Part shown: one piece after another, positions 5,387 through 6,988 of the stretch
How the letters are laid out: every line of letters starts with the position of its first letter
Position numbering within the stretch: position 1 is the first letter of the stretch
Origin: Thermoplasmata archaeon
Lineage (GTDB): Archaea > Thermoplasmatota > Thermoplasmata > SG8-5
Reading direction: 5' to 3'
Assembly (NCBI GenBank): GCA_030655715.1
Contig: JAUSPR010000124.1
Span: 1-6,988 of the forward strand
Length of the DNA: 6,988 nt
Notes under the pieces: generated by a model
What the model was told of the DNA's origin: nothing
Seen by the model: the letters and a program-made list of their open reading frames with translations, nothing else
The model's database searches: none
Translations under genes and position numbers: made by a program

Positions 5387-5460
5387 TGGGCCCAGCCGGA
5401 TTTGAACCGACGACCATCTGGTTATGAGCCAGACGCTCCACCGGACTAAGCTACGGGCCC
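5387..5460 (-). tRNA. tRNA with anticodon CAT (elongator Met or Ile2)
   Basis: A complete 74-base cloverleaf on the minus strand with no intron and no encoded CCA. Acceptor arm GGGCCCG pairs with TGGGCCC (one G-U), with discriminator A. The D-arm is GCTT...GAGC. The anticodon arm TCTGG-CTCATAA-CCAGA has anticodon CAT. The T-arm is GTCGG-TTCAAAT-CCGGC. It is not an initiator by its general look: the anticodon stem lacks the three G-C pairs next to the loop. The choice between elongator Met and Ile2 (whose C34 is modified to agmatidine in archaea) cannot be settled by eye. The GGGCCCG acceptor end resembles archaeal Ile tRNAs, but Lys tRNAs use it too. Confidence 0.95.
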
Positions 5461-5501
5461 TTGGTGGTGGCTTGCTTTAATACTATCACTGGAAACCAAT
5501 A

Positions 5502-5513
5502 CGATATATTTAA
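5502..5513 (-). promoter_or_regulatory. TATA box of the tRNA gene
   Basis: TTAAATATATCG on the minus strand, centred about 47 bases before the tRNA 5' end. Initiation about 25 bases on would give a 5' leader of about 20 bases for RNase P to remove, a usual archaeal arrangement. Confidence 0.55.
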
Positions 5514-5826
5514 GTTGTGTCTCCGATTAAACCAGAAAAACAAGCCCTCATTACCTCGCGCGGTGTTTATCCCCCCTGGCCATGATAAATTGAAAGCTGA
5601 GGGGCCGAGGTGTCCGGGTGCCGTTGACCCCCCCGCCCTAATAAAATGCTTGCATAATGCCAGACGGGGCGCCCTAAAACAGGGAGAATAAAATGCTCTT
5701 TTGCTCTCAAGATGCTGTCACTCAATAACATGAGCTTCCATTACCCCGCCCTCCAGTTTCCTTGAGATATAATTCAGGCGGGGCATGTTGTTGACAAACG
5801 TTAATAATGGATTGGATTTGCTAGTT
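5514..5826. other. Intergenic region without a convincing gene; several repeats
   Basis: I see no protein with family signs on either strand. A plus-strand frame across 5461-5691 starts inside the tRNA flank and looks random. What is visible is repetitive. ACCTCG (5553-5558) can pair with CGAGGT (5606-5611), CCCTCA (5545-5550) with TGAGGG (5598-5603), and TTTATC (5566-5571) with GATAAA (5584-5589). The direct repeat AATAAAATGCT occurs at 5640-5650 and 5687-5697. CCCCGCC (5744-5750) faces GGCGGGG (5777-5783). On the minus strand a 22-codon frame (5786-5718, MPRLNYISRKLEGG...) has no ribosome site. The region could hold a second small RNA or be decayed sequence. Confidence 0.5.
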
Positions 5827-6762
5827 TCACACTAAGAACAACATCCCCACACCCACAACCGCCACACACGCGCCGACAATCCCCCGCCAGCTCGTCCTCT
5901 GCTTGTATGTGTACCACACGACCGGGATAATCATCACCGGCATCAGGGACATGAGCGTCTGCGCGACCCCGACCGCCACAAGGTAGGCCGCGATTGTGGA
6001 CAATGTCACACCAATAAACGGCCCTATCACCGCGCCAGCATAGACCATCCTCATGCTTCGCCTCTTTTTCAAGGCTTTTTTAATATCCGGCAGCTTTCCC
6101 CAGAGCACGATAACGAGCCAGACAAACAACGCGCCCAGCATCATCCTCATCAGTGTTGAAGCGACGGCCAGGGATAATACGTCCCCCAGCGCGGTGGTTT
6201 CCGGGTAAAGCAGCATGCCTTTTTTCAGGAATGCCAGGCCAAGGCCCTGACCGATTGCGCCGACCATTGCGAGCGATATTCCCTTGATTTTTTGTTTTTT
6301 GGTAAGCCTTCTCTCATTGGATTTGTCTTCACTTTCCAGTAGAACCACGATAACACCGGAGAGAGTGATGGCAACTCCCATGAATGCGACTATTGTCAAG
6401 ATTTCGTCGAAGAGAAAGAATGCCGCAATCGTGGCAAAAATCGCGGATAGCGACATGACCAGCACTGCGCGCCTGGTCCCGATTATGACGAATGAACTGA
6501 ACAGGCCGAAATCCCCGATTCCCAAACCGACAATACCGCTGAGGCCAATCCAGAACCACTGTTCCTGGGTTCCTTCAGGAAAAAGCCGCCCTACAAGAAT
6601 GAAATGGGTCGCCCATAGCAGTATCAGGGCGAAAAGAATGCGCCAGGCATTGACGCTGATGGCACCGATTTTCCTGCCTGCTGAGGTGAACAGAACCGCG
6701 TTTACCGTCCATAATGCGGAAGTGAGTACCGCAGCGGTCGCGCCTACGAGATAAAGTTCCAT
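5827..6762 (-). CDS. EamA/DMT-superfamily transporter
   Basis: A 311-aa integral membrane protein with ten predicted helices in two EamA repeats. Repeat 1 spans about 5-142, a charged linker (ESEDKSNERRLTKKQK) spans 143-158, and repeat 2 spans about 160-310. The length, the 5+5 layout and the end of each repeat (for example FFLFDEILTIVAFMGVAITLSGV, 115-137) fit the drug/metabolite transporter superfamily, which moves amino acids, nucleotides or other small metabolites. The substrate cannot be told. The frame is open to an ATG at 6942, but I chose the ATG at 6762. The family N-terminus begins there, the 60 extra residues look random and would overlap the divergent gene, and a TTTATA box sits about 30 bases upstream, giving a leader of only a few bases. 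The gene stands alone; no oligo-T terminator follows closely. Confidence 0.9.
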   Translation of the reverse strand: MELYLVGATAAVLTSALWTVNAVLFTSAGRKIGAISVNAWRILFALILLWATHFILVGRLFPEGTQEQWFWIGLSGIVGLGIGDFGLFSSFVIIGTRRAVLVMSLSAIFATIAAFFLFDEILTIVAFMGVAITLSGVIVVLLESEDKSNERRLTKKQKIKGISLAMVGAIGQGLGLAFLKKGMLLYPETTALGDVLSLAVASTLMRMMLGALFVWLVIVLWGKLPDIKKALKKRRSMRMVYAGAVIGPFIGVTLSTIAAYLVAVGVAQTLMSLMPVMIIPVVWYTYKQRTSWRGIVGACVAVVGVGMLFLV

Positions 6763-6789
6763 GTTTCCGCGTCTTGAACAACGAGGGTG

Positions 6790-6795
6790 TATAAA
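6790..6795 (-). promoter_or_regulatory. TATA box of the DMT transporter
   Basis: TTTATA on the minus strand, centred about 31 bases before the ATG at 6762. There is no clear ribosome site, so the mRNA would have a leader of about five bases or none. It supports the short start over the ATG at 6942. Confidence 0.6.
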
Positions 6796-6811
6796 TTCCG
6801 TTGCGTTAGCC

Positions 6812-6819
6812 TTTAATAT
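6812..6819 (+). promoter_or_regulatory. Possible TATA box for the right-edge gene
   Basis: TTTAATAT, centred about 32 bases before the ATG at 6848, implies a very short leader. A second AT-rich stretch (CTATATTG, 6833-6840) is too close to the start to act as the box. Confidence 0.35.
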
Positions 6820-6847
6820 GTCTATCCAGATACTATATTGTGAGATT

Positions 6848-6988
6848 ATGAGGAGAAGCAGAGAAGAAAAACCTTCGGAAAAGTGCCATGTAACGAATTG
6901 TGACGAAACGTCAGAACGTTCCATCTCCAGAAAAAAGGTCAAGGAAGCGCTTGATCATTCACTTGATGGCGAGGACAGCAGGGTACAA
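6848..6988 (+). CDS. Small Cys-containing basic protein, 5' part only
   Basis: An open frame of 47 codons from the ATG at 6848 to the window edge, with no stop. The N-terminus is basic and charged (MRRSREEKPSEK), followed by C13-HVTN-C18 and SERSISRKKVKEAL (22-35). A Cys pair followed by a RSxSxKKVxxAL segment is, as I recall it, a pattern in small archaeal proteins of unknown function; a second Cys pair further on would make a zinc knuckle, but it lies outside the window. It diverges from the DMT transporter with about 85 bases between starts. Support: an open frame to the edge, a promoter-like box at the right distance, and a non-random motif. There is no strong ribosome site. Confidence 0.6.
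   Translation, partial: MRRSREEKPSEKCHVTNCDETSERSISRKKVKEALDHSLDGEDSRVQ

Noticed and set aside
5461..5691. 76-codon plus-strand frame right of the tRNA
   Set aside because: It has a random composition, no ribosome site and no motif, and it starts directly at the tRNA edge across the tRNA promoter.
6763..6942. Longer start for the DMT transporter at ATG 6942
   Set aside because: The 60 extra residues look random, overlap the divergent right-edge gene and would bypass the TATA box at 6790-6795.
1..6988. Insertion sequence, integrase or attachment site next to the tRNA
   Set aside because: I see no transposase or integrase frame and no duplicated tRNA 3' end in the window.

Overview
The window looks archaeal, most likely a Thermoplasmata-like euryarchaeon (the lineage is an inference). 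The signs are archaeal TATA boxes about 25 bases ahead of leaderless or short-leader starts, a tRNA gene without an encoded CCA end, AGGAGG or GGTGAT ribosome sites inside operons, and an archaeal-type DUF2116 zinc-ribbon membrane protein.

Left part (1-3063): two minus-strand genes, a 257-aa YdjG-like zinc-ribbon protein followed two bases later by a DUF2116 protein cut by the window edge, run divergently from htpX. htpX encodes an M48 membrane metalloprotease that carries an unexpected perfect EF-hand calcium loop. A tandem GNAT acetyltransferase follows htpX on the plus strand.

Middle part (3060-5155): a tight minus-strand operon encodes a four-helix membrane protein, a soluble helical protein with a PGYRGY motif, and an SPFH protein with a Gly-rich linker and three zinc ribbons (YdjI/COG4260 type). 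It ends convergently on the GNAT gene, and the two stop codons share the bases TTAA.

Right part (5156-6988): a candidate structured RNA with long perfect stems, a tRNA with anticodon CAT, a gap of about 310 bases without a convincing gene, a 10-helix EamA/DMT transporter on the minus strand, and the start of a small Cys-containing plus-strand protein cut by the right edge.

The genes suggest a membrane-quality module. An SPFH scaffold, its small membrane and helical partners, a YdjG-like zinc-ribbon protein and an HtpX protease lie within 5 kb. This recalls the Bacillus YdjGHI-PspA system and the bacterial pairing of SPFH proteins with membrane proteases. The shared function is inferred from gene neighbourhood and family membership, not shown by the sequence.
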